From Paramecium sonneborni (lineage: Eukaryota > Ciliophora > Oligohymenophorea > Peniculida > Parameciidae), in NCBI GenBank assembly GCA_905182985.1, contig CAJJDN010000115.1:196916-260915 (forward strand): a stretch of DNA of 64,000 bases, given 5' to 3'. The notes under the pieces were generated by a model. The model did no database searches, had not been told where the DNA came from, and saw nothing but the letters and a program-made list of their open reading frames with translations. How positions within the stretch are numbered: position 1 is the first letter of the stretch; each line of letters starts with the position of its first letter. Positions 48,501 through 62,900 of this stretch are shown in pieces. Position numbers and translations under genes: made by a program.

Positions 48501-49172
48501 TAAGAAATCATTTAAGATTAAAAGAAATTATTTTAGTATGCTCCTAACAATCAATTGAAAAGAGTAATAAAAGAAATAATGAATTATGAATAACATCCTC
48601 ATCCTCATATAAAAATATTCCCATGTTAAAATAATGTATCATTTTGGAAAATCATATTATTGGGTCCAGAGTAAACTCCTTACGATGGAGGAGTCTTTAT
48701 ACTATATTTATAATTTGATGAAAATTATCCAAATAAACCTCCAAATTTGAGATTTCTTACACCAATTTATCATTGTAATATCAATTCATAAGGAAGAATT
48801 TGTCACAGTATCTTAGATAGAAATTACACCTTAGATACTACTGTACTCTAAATATTCTAAGCTATATTTGGTATATTATTAATTTATTAATAAATAGGTT
48901 TATTGATGACTCCAGAACCTGATGATCCTTTAGACACAAGTATAGCTTCTGAATATTTGGAAAATCTACAAATGTATTAAAATAAAGCAAAAGCTCACAC
49001 TTAAGAACATGCTAAAAAGCCATTAGAAGAAGTAATTACATAGATTATTGGTCATCAGAATGGTTAACCATTAAGTGATGCAGAAATGTAAGTTAAAATA
49101 TTAGAGATTAATAAATGGATAAATGAACATTAAATGTAAATTGAAAACTAAAATGATCATTAAAAATAATGA
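45544..49172 (+). CDS. Ubl-Ubl-VWA-E2 fusion protein (ubiquitin-conjugating enzyme fold)
   Basis: About 1200 aa with one intron (45697-45722). Domains in order: a Ubl-like N-terminus (residues ~8-115); a Gln/Asn-rich linker; a ubiquitin-like domain at ~318-390, where IPTPIQQLFYIGKILENNK and LLQDYGIQNLSSIVL track ubiquitin's IPPDQQRLIFAGKQLED and LSDYNIQKESTLHL; a central region of unknown fold; a VWA domain at ~740-920 with complete MIDAS (LLDISGSMDE, AGQTKLYRAL, IALTDGQDND); and a UBC/E2 domain at ~995-1145. In the E2, GPEQTPYDGGVFILYLQF and FLTPIYHCNINSQGRICHSI align with 'GP..TPYEGG.F' and 'T.IYHPNI...G.ICL.IL', so the catalytic Cys is kept and HPN has become HCN. This should be an active E2 with built-in binding modules. 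Confidence 0.9.
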
Positions 49173-49411
49173 TTAATTTTAATATTTTAAATAAATTAAA
49201 TTATTTACTCTCCTGAAAATATAAGTGGTAGGTAGACATTTCATATAGTAGCTCAATATAAATTCCTATTTGTTGAATCTTCTACTTTTCTTGTGATTAT
49301 ATCCATCCTCCTCTATTCACAAAAATAGCTATAATAACTGATCTTTCAAAATCAGATTTTAACTTTTTTTTTATTATACATAAAATATTTTAAACTTCAT
49401 ATAGATAAATT

Positions 49412-52737
<3,326 letters not shown>

Positions 52738-53474
52738 TAATTGATTAATAATATAATTAGTATAAGTCACACTCAATACTCAATACTGTTCAAATACAAA
52801 TTCTTTAACTAACATTATAGAATATTATGAATTTTCATCAATATAATCAAATCAACCCCCATCCAAATTTATCAATAATTATTATTAACACTTCCTCTTA
52901 ACTAATAACAAATATTATACTAATATTTTACACCCCCATAATCATATCTATGTAATATCTACATAATATTAATATCTATATACTTTCTATTAAAGATCTC
53001 CTACTTTCAAACACTTCTATTATTTATTCTATTCCTCTATGCACATCATCCATCCATTACCACTATTAAAATAACATACACTCCAACAAAAACTAATCCT
53101 TCATATCTTACTATCCAGAAGATCCTATTATCTTTTTCTATTCAACCGCTTAGTCTAAATTGATTTAACAATTCTTAATTAGGCTATTAGATATTCCTCA
53201 ACATCAAAACCTCAGATCCTTTTCTAGTTCTAATTTACCTCATTTAAATAAGAATTACTTTATAACCCAATCTAATTAACCAATCAAATTACAACTTATT
53301 TCTCCTATCCTTTTTTTCAGTTTGGATTATATCATAACTAATTTATGACTAAGAATTCAATTAAACACTCTTCCTATATTTTATTAATATCAACTATATT
53401 CATCCTATTCTTACTAATATTTCCATTTACCTTAAAATAAAATATTTTTTAAATTATTTTAATCTATTGCTGAA
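52738..53474. other. Strongly strand-skewed, G-poor region
   Basis: This lies between two divergent genes. On the plus strand C far exceeds G: in the first ~420 bases I count roughly 90 C to 13 G. Minus-strand frames with long TGA-free runs exist (for example DVEEYLIAQLRIVKSI and MDDVHRGIEQIIEVFESRRS), but they lie in different frames and no splicing scheme unites them. It is either an unrecognised minus-strand gene with many exons, a relic, or an unusual promoter region. Confidence 0.4.
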
Positions 53475-53862
53475 ATGTTCTCAAGATTACTCAATATCAT
53501 TATAATTACTTTGTAACTTCAATTTATCAGATCAATCAATCAATAAATCAAGATTTCATAGAATAATGATCTTGCTAAACAATTACTCTATAGTTTTAAT
53601 CAAAACTACTTTGATTAACAATTTAATAATCATTCCAATAATAAAGTTACTAAAAGTAAGTTTTATTTCTATCTCAGAAATTAAATTACTACTCAAAATT
53701 AAAAAAAAATCAACAAATCTACCAAAATAATAATCATTAATTTATGAAGAACTTTGGCAAAAAAAATACCTAAAAATTTATTCATTAACTGATTAAAAAA
53801 GAGATCAAAACATAAAAGGTTGAATTTCAAAAGAAAATATAGAATTTAACCTCAATATTTGA
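53475..53862 (+). CDS. Candidate small secreted protein
   Basis: A tentative model of 113 aa with introns at 53656-53677 and 53819-53842. It starts MFSRLLNIIIITLQLQFIRS, which looks like a signal peptide, then reads as a polar helical protein (NNDLAKQLLYSFNQNYFDQQ, SLIYEELWQKKYLKIYSL). The 22-nt intron is clean (GTAAGT..TCAG). The 3' end is uncertain: a coding-like segment, IYSKRSNYQSFRKYLNS, lies just beyond the chosen stop. No domain recognised. Confidence 0.4.
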
Positions 53863-54053
53863 ATTAGATTAAAGAATAAACTAAAATGCTAAGTAATTAA
53901 GCAAATTTATTCTAAACGATCAAATTATCAAAGCTTTAGAAAATATTTGAACTCCAATAAAAAATGAATCTCCATAAATTTTTAAATATTTTTAATTCAT
54001 TATAATAATACCTTAATTGTTTAAATTTTATGAATTTTATTAATTATGTTTAC

Positions 54054-54359
54054 TCAATTTCGATACACATAGTTATCACTTAAAAGAAAACTAGGAATGC
54101 CCAATATTATCCATAGTAAAGCTTATGCTATACGAGGATAGTGATAAAGCTTTTTGGATTCTATTTCTTACTAAAATTAAGTAATCATTTCTGATCTTCT
54201 AAAACCTTCAACAAAAGGAAATCCAAAATTATTATCAATTAGAAATCTTACATCTTTTGATTCCTCTTCAGCCATTACATCTAAATTTTTTAATCTTTTT
54301 GACAAAATCCTTATATAGGCTCTTTTTACTTATTCCATCTTTTCTTCTTATTATTACAT
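54054..54359 (-). CDS. Hypothetical protein, 5' end unresolved
   Basis: From the ATG at 54359 the frame gives about 101 aa: MQQQEEKMEQVKRAYIRILS, then LIDNNFGFPFVEGFRRSEM and a hydrophobic stretch, AQALLWIILGIPSFLLS, near the end. The same frame continues upstream as coding-like text (YSLKNFFKRYLLFIYEHIKL) to a TGA at 54483-54485. Beyond that further coding-like text appears with another TGA, so the true first exon or exons were not found. It could be a small membrane protein or the 3' part of a decayed one. Confidence 0.45.
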
Positions 54360-54736
54360 CTCATACAATTTTATATGCTCATATATGAATAGTAGATATC
54401 TTTTAAAGAAGTTTTTTAATGAATATTCAACAATTTAAAATCGATAACTTATAATGGACCATATTTATGATGTTATATGTGGTCAATTTTTATTTTGAAT
54501 TACGAAAACCGAAAAGTTTTTATTATGTTCATTAACATTTATAATTTTTATTAATACTAAAACTATAAATGTTCATAGCCCATTTAAATCTATACTAGCA
54601 TAAATTGCTTGATCTTTCATAAATTTCTTAAGAAGAATTCTGAAAATCATACAGATGAAAATTAAAAAAAAAAATAAATAGAATTCATTGTTAAAATAAT
54701 TAATGGTCTTATTAGGCATATAAGATAAAAAGTGCT
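54360..54736. other. Gap between two minus-strand genes
   Basis: It holds coding-like minus-strand text (FMKDQAIYASIDLNG and LVLIKIINVNEHNK) in the frame of the downstream model but broken by two TGAs. A 33-nt intron could remove the one near 54570; nothing removes the one at 54483. No other feature seen. Confidence 0.4.
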
Positions 54737-56679
54737 TCAAATTCTATTATTCTTTATTTGATATCCATTATTTTCTTATAGATCACTTTACTTTCCTTTA
54801 TTTTATAGCAATTTGCCAATCATAACTTTAATATCACTTTTTGAATGATTTTTAATTGGCTAATGATTCTCTTTATTTTATTTGATCTCTTCATGAGTAC
54901 TATGATTATTATTATGTTTTATTTTGTGTAATAGACTTTCTTTCATCCTTAAAGTTGTGCATGGATATATATATTATGAACTATTTTTTAAACTATTTAA
55001 TTAATTCTAAGTAAAAGCTGGAACTTTGAAATTATTAAGTGAAGTATTATTAGTTTTTTATTATGTTGAAGTACTCTATTAAAAACTTAATTCAGTTTAG
55101 CCTAACATTTTGTTTAAATTGGATATTTATTATTTTACTCCTTCTTAAGATATGGATCTTTAATAATTTTATTCCTTTTATTTTTATAATTCGTGTTTGA
55201 TAGATCTATTATAATCTAATTGAATTTATCTGTTTGAGATATTAGGATTCAATTATTTTAAAATTTTAGTTTTGTATATTTCCTCTTTAAAGTTATTTTT
55301 AGAATCCAACTAAAAAGATTCTTGATTTTATTAAAAGATGCTTTGCTCTTATAAATAGGAATTAAGATTGTAATTATTACTTGTTGGAAAAGAAAGAGTA
55401 GATGATGATTTTAATTTTTTATCTTTCATTAAGTTGAATTAATCTATCGAAATAGGTATTCCATCATTCATATTCGAAGATTTTTCAAATGATTAATTGT
55501 TTTATTATAATTGTTATTATTAAATTTATTATTTTTAAGCTAAAATAATAGATTGAGTGGATGAATTTTTCAAATAGTTATTATAGATTTGTACTTTGCT
55601 TTCAGGACAAGGTATGTGAAAACTTTTACATTAAATTGGACTATCATATGATTAGAGAGAACTTTTTATTTTAATAGCATCAATGCTTCTGTTTTTAGAT
55701 GTACTATTATGACAATTCATACTTTCCTTTAAATTTGGATCTCGATAGATTAATTTTAATTCTTCAATTTGATTCAATAAGATTTATTTTTCATATGAAA
55801 ATTATGTCTAAATTTCAGTATTTTTATTATTCAATTATTTAATTTAATCTTCATATTATTATTTCAAATTTATGATATCAACATTCTACTCAATATGTTG
55901 TTAATATTTCTTAATCGTATTTTAACATTTGCTAATTCTAATTTAGAGTTATTCTTTTTCTTTTTCATGTAAAATGGATAATTAAGCGAATTTTGTTTCA
56001 TAATCTTGTTGCTTTGAATTAGTATCTTGGATGTTTAGATCTTTTATTTTTTGTAATTCTTAATCATGAGATTATTTATATTATTATTCTTTTTATTTAT
56101 AAGCATCCTCTTATTTAGTAAATTGTTCTCTTAATTTTTAAATGTCTTAATTATTTGAGAGTTTCTCTTGTTCAAGTTAAGAAATTCGATGATCATAAAG
56201 CAAATATTATTTTTAGTATTATAATTCTAACTCCTTTACTTAAGATTCTTTTTCTTATAATTATTCCTATAAAGACCTAACCTTTAATTTAATAGAAACA
56301 TTACTTAAAGTTCTAATTATTTTATCTACTCTTTAAATTTTGCCTTACAATGGTCCTTCTATTAAAAATCGATGTTTTTTTATAATTCTGCAATTGATTT
56401 CTAAACTGTAAAAAATATAAACAAATACTTTCTAATTGGCAGTTGAGTCACTAATAGCTTAAGTAATTGTATCATTTAATTTTTTTTGATTAGTTTCCCT
56501 CAACTTATAGTCTTCCAATTAGAGTTCAAGCAAATGATTTTTTTACTCTAGAACTGCTTTGTCTTTTTTCCACTCATTTTCTTTTGTAATAAACTAATTA
56601 ATATATTTAATGATGATACATATTTTCTCAATTTTGCAATGTCATTCTCCTCAAAAAAATTAAATGAAGAATTAAGCAT
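54737..56679 (-). CDS. Long coiled-coil protein with disordered Ser/Asn/Gln-rich tail
   Basis: About 621 aa after introns at 56282-56304, 56401-56428 and 56594-56619. It starts MLNSSFNFFEENDIAKLRKY. Residues ~25-310 are continuous coiled coil (VRSLQEQLQEKESQVKEL, QLEQEKLSNNQDIQKLREQ). The C-terminal half is polar and probably disordered, with many Ser, Asn and Gln and several possible phosphosites (SSTLSFPTSNNYNL). All three introns restore a heptad-compatible frame. No named family is recognised; a structural role in cilia, basal bodies or cortex is likely by analogy only. Confidence 0.75.
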
Positions 56680-56855
56680 TCAAAATAATATAACGATTAA
56701 GTGAATTATTTATAAAATAATCAAAAAAATTGCATGAAAATTTAAAAAGAATAATGAAAAAATTTTATTTTACAAGATAATATATATTAAGAATATCTAA
56801 TTTGAAATCCATTTTTTGAACCAAAAATTATTACAAAATGTATTAATTAATTAAA

Positions 56856-57137
56856 ATGTTAAAAATCAAATCATTCATACTTTTAACTTTAGCATCTACA
56901 TTATCATTACTTATTAATTAATAAAATACTTTTTGGAATAATGTTATGTATTGATTATTTAATAATGAAAAATTTAAGAAGATTATCCCATGAAACATCT
57001 AACAAAGTATAAGTCAAATTTGATCGAATTAATTTTTCTTATTTAAAGGTTATTGTCATCCAAATGTTTGCAAAGCCAACAAAGTCTATGGATTTATTTT
57101 AAAAGGCTAATCTTAAGATATAATGCTGATTGATGTG
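56856..57137 (+). CDS. Candidate small secreted peptide, structure unresolved
   Basis: The start MLKIKSFILLTLASTLSLLI is a strong signal-peptide-like sequence followed by NQQNTFWNN. Coding-like text with two Cys (GYCHPNVCKANKVYGFILKG) follows about 150 nt downstream in another frame. Candidate introns joining them have non-standard lengths (31-42 nt), so the exon chain and end are uncertain. It lies upstream of the homeodomain gene on the same strand. Confidence 0.35.
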
Positions 57138-57368
57138 TAAGTAAATAGGATTAATTAATTCTAAAAATAACAATTAATAAATCGAAATTCTTCATTTTTC
57201 ATAAATTGTAATCACATGTGATTAATAAAAAATTTTCAAGAATTTTATGTTTCATAAGAACAAATATACTTTCTAATTTAAAATCAAAATTATTTCATGC
57301 ATTTTTATGTCATCAATTATTAAATCTAATTTCATTATTAATTTCTCGATTTTTATCATAAAATCTCA

Positions 57369-58049
57369 ATGTCTCAATCATTGGCGATTCATTAAGAATT
57401 GAGAAAGCAATTTGTTTTACAATAAGTTTCCAACCTAGAGTCTTAATTAAATAAATGGGTTTAACATAATTGTCCTAAGTATACAATTATTATATTTAGT
57501 GAGGATATTTTACAATCTCATTCAGATGAAATTCATTCTTAAAGTTAAACCCACACTAACGTCATTCATTTTTAAGGTCTTCTCATGTACCTTAAATCAT
57601 TTAGTGAAAATCCTTCTCAATTGGAATTTAATACATTGAAATCATTACAACAGTATTTTGATTACATGTCCCAGGTCTTGTAAAATGAACTTAAGTTATC
57701 CTACTAAAGATAAACCATGAAAATAACAGATAAAACTATCGAAAAAAAGAGTTAAAAGTTTTCTAAGAAGTCTAACTTAATTTTAAAAAATTGGTTGAAT
57801 AAGCACTACTCTTATCCATATCCTAGTAAGGAATAGGTTGAATAACTAGCTGATAAATGCAACCTCACCTAAAAATAAGTATACTATTAAAATATTTAGA
57901 TTTAAATATGGTTCATTAATGCTAGGGGAAGAATAGGAAATAAAATGTATGAAGAGAAGAAATTTAAAAATATTGTCAAATCCAAATATTTATCTTTGAA
58001 TAATAAATCCAATAAAGAACAGTTAGAAATTAAACAAAATGATTAATGA
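57369..58049 (+). CDS. TALE-class homeodomain protein
   Basis: About 219 aa with a single 21-nt intron (57879-57899). The C-terminal part is a KN/TALE homeodomain: ILKNWLNKHYSYPYPSKEQV contains the three-residue-loop-extension Pro-Tyr-Pro, and after splicing LTQKQIQIWFINARGR matches the recognition helix L-T-x-x-Q-(V/I)-x-x-W-F-I-N-A-R. TALE proteins (PBX, MEIS, KNOX, yeast a2-type) bind DNA and often act as heterodimers, including in sexual-identity control; the role here is unknown. The N-terminal ~140 residues are helical and Gln-rich (MSQSLAIHQELRKQFVLQQ) and may mediate dimerisation. The intron lies inside the recognition helix, is divisible by three and contains no TGA. Confidence 0.88.
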
Positions 58050-58239
58050 TATGAAAAAAATAATAGTTTGCATATCATAATTTTTATATTTATTATTATA
58101 TTTTGTATAGAAAACAATATGAATATGCCAAATACTCAAATTTAATTCTTTTAATTAATTTATTAAATCATTATTTAAAAACATCTAAATATATTACATT
58201 TTTTCAATTTATTATAATTTGTATTAAGGAATAGAAATG

Positions 58240-58743
58240 AGATTAAAATCAAATTAATACAAAATATTTTTTATACTAAAAATAATTCTAATTAAGTTTC
58301 ATATAAAGAAAAGAGTTTATTAGCATAGAATTAGTAAAAAAGTTCTTAATCTATTAGACATTACTACAAAAGATTTTTCGAAATCTGAAAAATCAATCTT
58401 AAAAGAAAAAAAAACTTGAAAAATTAGCATTAATTGAGAATCAATTATGTGAAATAGACACTTAGAAAAAAGAGTTTGCATTAAATTAAAATAACTAACT
58501 CATATATAAAGAATTTTTTGGGGATCCTTTAAATATAAAATACATATTTAAATTACAATTTTTTCAAATATAAGATGCCTTTAAATTTAGATTTTAAGTG
58601 ATAATCTTAATTTAAAAGTTCCTTCAGAAAAATTATCACTATCAATAATGGTTAACTATTATATAACTGAATAGATTTAAAATTTTATGAAATCCTAGAG
58701 GGAAAAATAAAGAATACAAAATAGAATCACTTTGGTAGTCTGA
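58240..58743 (+). pseudogene. Coding-like region with unresolved frame change
   Basis: One frame reads well from after a TGA at 58237-58239 (EFISIELVKKFLIYQTLLQK, LALIENQLCEIDTQKKEFAL) but has no ATG. Near 58590 coding-like text moves to another frame (VPSEKLSLSIMVNYYITEQI) ending at 58741-58743, with no GT..AG intron between that fits. It is either a gene with a missing first exon and one sequence error, or a relic. No domain recognised. Confidence 0.35.
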
Positions 58744-58863
58744 TTGTTGATTCACAAAGAAATAATAATGATTGATTAAAATAATAAATTATAAGAATTC
58801 CCATTTATACATTTATAAATGGAAAATTTATAATTAATAAAAATAATATAATATTAGAAATTA

Positions 58864-59911
58864 ATGATTTCAGATGCTATATATCTTGACGAGAAAATTA
58901 CGCATAGTCTCCTTGTAGTTCACTTGTATATTTTAAGACTTCCTTAAAAACTATCTGACTATTAAGAATTAAATGAAATAATTAGAAAAAAAGAAATCAA
59001 AGTAATTTTTAATGTTGGAACATCAGCTCTACAAAAAATTTAGGTAGAAAAACTTTAAAATTTATCGGAAGAAAATAAAATTGAAGAAACTGTCAATAAA
59101 ATTCACGTATAAATCTTTGAATAATTTTAGTAAGAACTCATTATCAATAAATCCAATATTGGATTAATATGTTCAGAATCATGTCAAAAAAGTTTACAAA
59201 TTTACTTTCACTATATGGTTATGATAGAATAAACAGAGTTTGAAAAAATTCAATTATAAGTATCATGTTTATTTATTTAAGCTATTTAAACATGTTTTTT
59301 CTCAAAAAGAATTAAAATCAATGTATGATGAAATTAAAAGAAATTAAAATCTTTTAAGTTTTAATCTATTTAATACTAATTCATAAATAGATTATAAATT
59401 ATCTAACATTTCAAGTGCTATAATAAATATAGAATAACGTAAGTCTAATGTAATTAATCCTTCAATTACATCAGCAAATCAACATCGTATTTTTAATGGA
59501 CATTAAGTACCCACTTTTACCAATGAAAGTCGTATGCGAATATTAGGAAAGGAAGATTAAATTGAATCTAAAATTGAAGAACTTGGTTTTATTCTTCCTC
59601 CTTTTTAATCCTTATAAGATTCCCAAGTTATTAATGAATAAATTAATAACATATAGACAAATCCTTAAATAATTTAATAAACAAATCCTTAAACAATTCA
59701 ATAATTGAATCCTTAAATACATCTTGAAACAATTCCACAAAAAAATCCTTAAATAATAATTTCATAACAAAATCCATAAAATCTAGATTACAAAAATACA
59801 CCAACTGCAAGAGAGTAGCATTCGCTTAAATTTGAAAATGAATACAAACTACCTCAAAGTATTACATTTATTCATTTTATTCCATCAGAAGGATTTAAAT
59901 GCTTAGAGTGA
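58864..59911 (+). CDS. Protein with possible degenerate dual-specificity phosphatase fold and NPQ repeats
   Basis: About 341 aa with a 22-nt intron (59260-59281). The first ~135 residues have the layout of a dual-specificity phosphatase: IYLDEKITHSLLVVHLYIL, then EIKVIFNVGTSALQKI (compare 'I.hilNl') and IGLICSESCQKSLQIYFHYM at the place of the HCxxGxxRS loop. Cys and Ser remain but His and Arg are missing, so it would be inactive. This is inference. The C-terminal part has five Asn-Pro-Gln units (59660-59785) and ends FIHFIPSEGFKCLE. It is convergent with the surface-protein gene, 54 bp between stops. Confidence 0.6.
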
Positions 59912-59965
59912 TTCAATTAGATTTATAATAATATATTTTAATATATAAATGATCAATTATATAAT

Positions 59966-62900
59966 TCAACTGCTTATCATTACTTATTATTATTTATTAT
60001 GTTATTCGTTTTGCATTTAATCAAAAATATTTAATGTTTTTTTGGTATCAAAAATAAAAGTTCCTTTTCTTTCTTATTAGGTCATCGTTTTTTTATTTTG
60101 AATTATTTATTTTGAAATCATAATAATAGCAATTTTGATTTTTCTAAAATTCTTTTAAGCTCTAAGACTTGTTTATTATTAATTTTTTAGTATCTTTTAC
60201 AAAAAAGGATATTGCTAAAGTTAGGGAAAATTGGTTCTAACAAAATCTCTTAATTTGTCTATAACGATTGCAAATTTTTCAAAGTAGGCTTTGATTATAA
60301 AAAGCATTAATTTAGCTATAAATAAAAAGTTGATTATAGTCATAATAATATAAAATGGAATCTAAACCTCAAGAATTCCATTTTATAAAGATCCGTAAAT
60401 TCCGATAGCTAAAACAATTGAAAAACCACAAATTCTAGTTGATTAATGATCTAAAACATTAAGTTACATTGCTTAATATGGAAATATCTATAAAGTAAGA
60501 TAATTATAGATAAAGATTATTCCATATACTAATACTGCTTTAACAAGAATTTAATCTTGATAAAAAGTGAGAAAAATAATAATCAACTCTTTTTAAATAA
60601 TTTTTATTATTTCCCAATAATAGGCACTTCCTTTGTATTCATTATACAAATAACCCAAAATCAATCTATTTTACATTATGTTTAAATTATCTTTTATTTT
60701 ATAAAGTCTATTAAATAAAAGGCCAGGGATTAAAACACCAAAAGTAAATAACACAGGAAAACTATATGAAATCAACCATTTCATATGATCTTATGTATCA
60801 TATCTGTTTGCTACATTTCCTAATATCCATTAAAATCCTGAAATGGTTCTGTAAGATAATAATCCAATTTATCCAGCAATGATATTAGGTTAGAGATAAA
60901 TGAACATATATATTAATGTTGTTGAAATAACACAAAAACTAAAATCTACAAATTTGATAAGGACTCCTACTCCATACAATTAAAAAAATAAAAGAATATA
61001 GATAATAGGCATAATTAATTACCAAATGGTTCTTGAATAATGAATAAAAATATTTTAAAAAATATCCTTTAAAAAACAATCTAAAGAATAAGCCATAGTT
61101 TCTACTGGATTTCCTAAAGAGTTGATAACTGATTCCATATTCTAAGGTAATTGCAATTAAAAGGTACTAATAGATGATATAATTTATAGATAATTTGTAA
61201 GTATCTTAATTAGATTAACTGCATTATTTTTTGTGACTACTATTGTAATTCCAATTGATTTTAATTTCGATGCTCTGGCTAATTATTTAATTATATCAAC
61301 AGTACTTTTAACAGAGATTGAAATAGAAATAAGTGTCCTATTAAATAATTATTATTTAATATTTACCATAATGATATACCAATTATTATTAAAGTATTTG
61401 CATTTGTATCTTCACATGAACCACATTTAAATTTTGAGCTAATAGAATAAGATCCTTCACCTCTAGTATTATAAATATCACATTATTCACATAAAGCACC
61501 AATATGTCCTTGGGAACAAGATTTATCACCATAATTCCATCCTCCCAAACAATTAAATTAAAAATTATAACAATTTTCTATCAAATCAGCATAAAAATAT
61601 GGTCTCCAAAAACTCTAACAATTATATAATTAATTACAGGTCTTAATTTAATTTATGCAGATTTAACTGATTCCATTTAAATATTATCTCTAATTCTACA
61701 TCTTTCTGAATTAAAGTTTACTGAATAAAGGTCTTAAGAATAATCACAAGGATGACATGATAAATCTTTCTCATCTTTTAATTCTCCTATTTAACAAGGC
61801 AATGTTTTAATATTTAGTCTTAAATAAAATTCTTCTGATTTATCAATTATTGTATCTTAAGATAAATTATCATTAATTATAGGTATTCTAATAGAATCAC
61901 ATTTAAATTCAAATTATAATACTATGTTATCAGGCAAATCAGGATCAAAATATATAATAAGATCATCAAAATTGTATTGTTCAANCATTTCCTAATATCC
62001 ATTAAAATCCTGAAATGGTTCTGTAAGATAATAATCCAATTTATCCAGCAATGATATTAGGTTAGAGATAAATGAACATATATATTAATGTTGTTGAAAT
62101 AACACAAAAACTAAAATCTACAAATTTGATAAGGACTCCTACTCCATACAATTAAAAAAATAAAAGAATATAGATAATAGGCATAATTAATTACCAAATG
62201 GTTCTTGAATAATGAATAAAAATATTTTAAAAAATATCCTTTAAAAAACAATCTAAAGAATAAGCCATAGTTTCTACTGGATTTCCTAAAGAGTTGATAA
62301 CTGATTCCATATTCTAAGGTAATTGCAATTAAAAGGTACTAATAGATGATATAATTTATAGATAATTTGTAAGTATCTTAATTAGATTAACTGCATTATT
62401 TTTTGTGACTACTATTGTAATTCCAATTGATTTTAATTTCGATGCTCTGGCTAATTATTTAATTATATCAACAGTACTTTTAACAGAGATTGAAATAGAA
62501 ATAAGTGTCCTATTAAATAATTATTATTTAATATTTACCATAATGATATACCAATTATTATTAAAGTATTTGCATTTGTATCTTCACATGAACCACATTT
62601 AAATTTTGAGCTAATAGAATAAGATCCTTCACCTCTAGTATTATAAATATCACATTATTCACATAAAGCACCAATATGTCCTTGGGAACAAGATTTATCA
62701 CCATAATTCCATCCTCCCAAACAATTAAATTAAAAATTATAACAATTTTCTATCAAATCAGCATAAAAATATGGTCTCCAAAAACTCTAACAATTATATA
62801 ATTAATTACAGGTCTTAATTTAATTTATGCAGATTTAACTGATTCCATTTAAATATTATCTCTAATTCTACATCTTTCTGAATTAAAGTTTACTGAATAA

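Noticed and set aside
52854..52940. Telomere-like CCCCC-containing stretches
   Set aside because: Only isolated C runs occur; there is no C4A2/C3A3 tandem array, and genes continue on both sides.
53101..53340. Minus-strand gene with in-frame text such as KGSEVLMLRNIQQPNQELLN
   Set aside because: Three different minus-strand frames look equally good here and none can be joined by introns to a start and stop, so no CDS was called.
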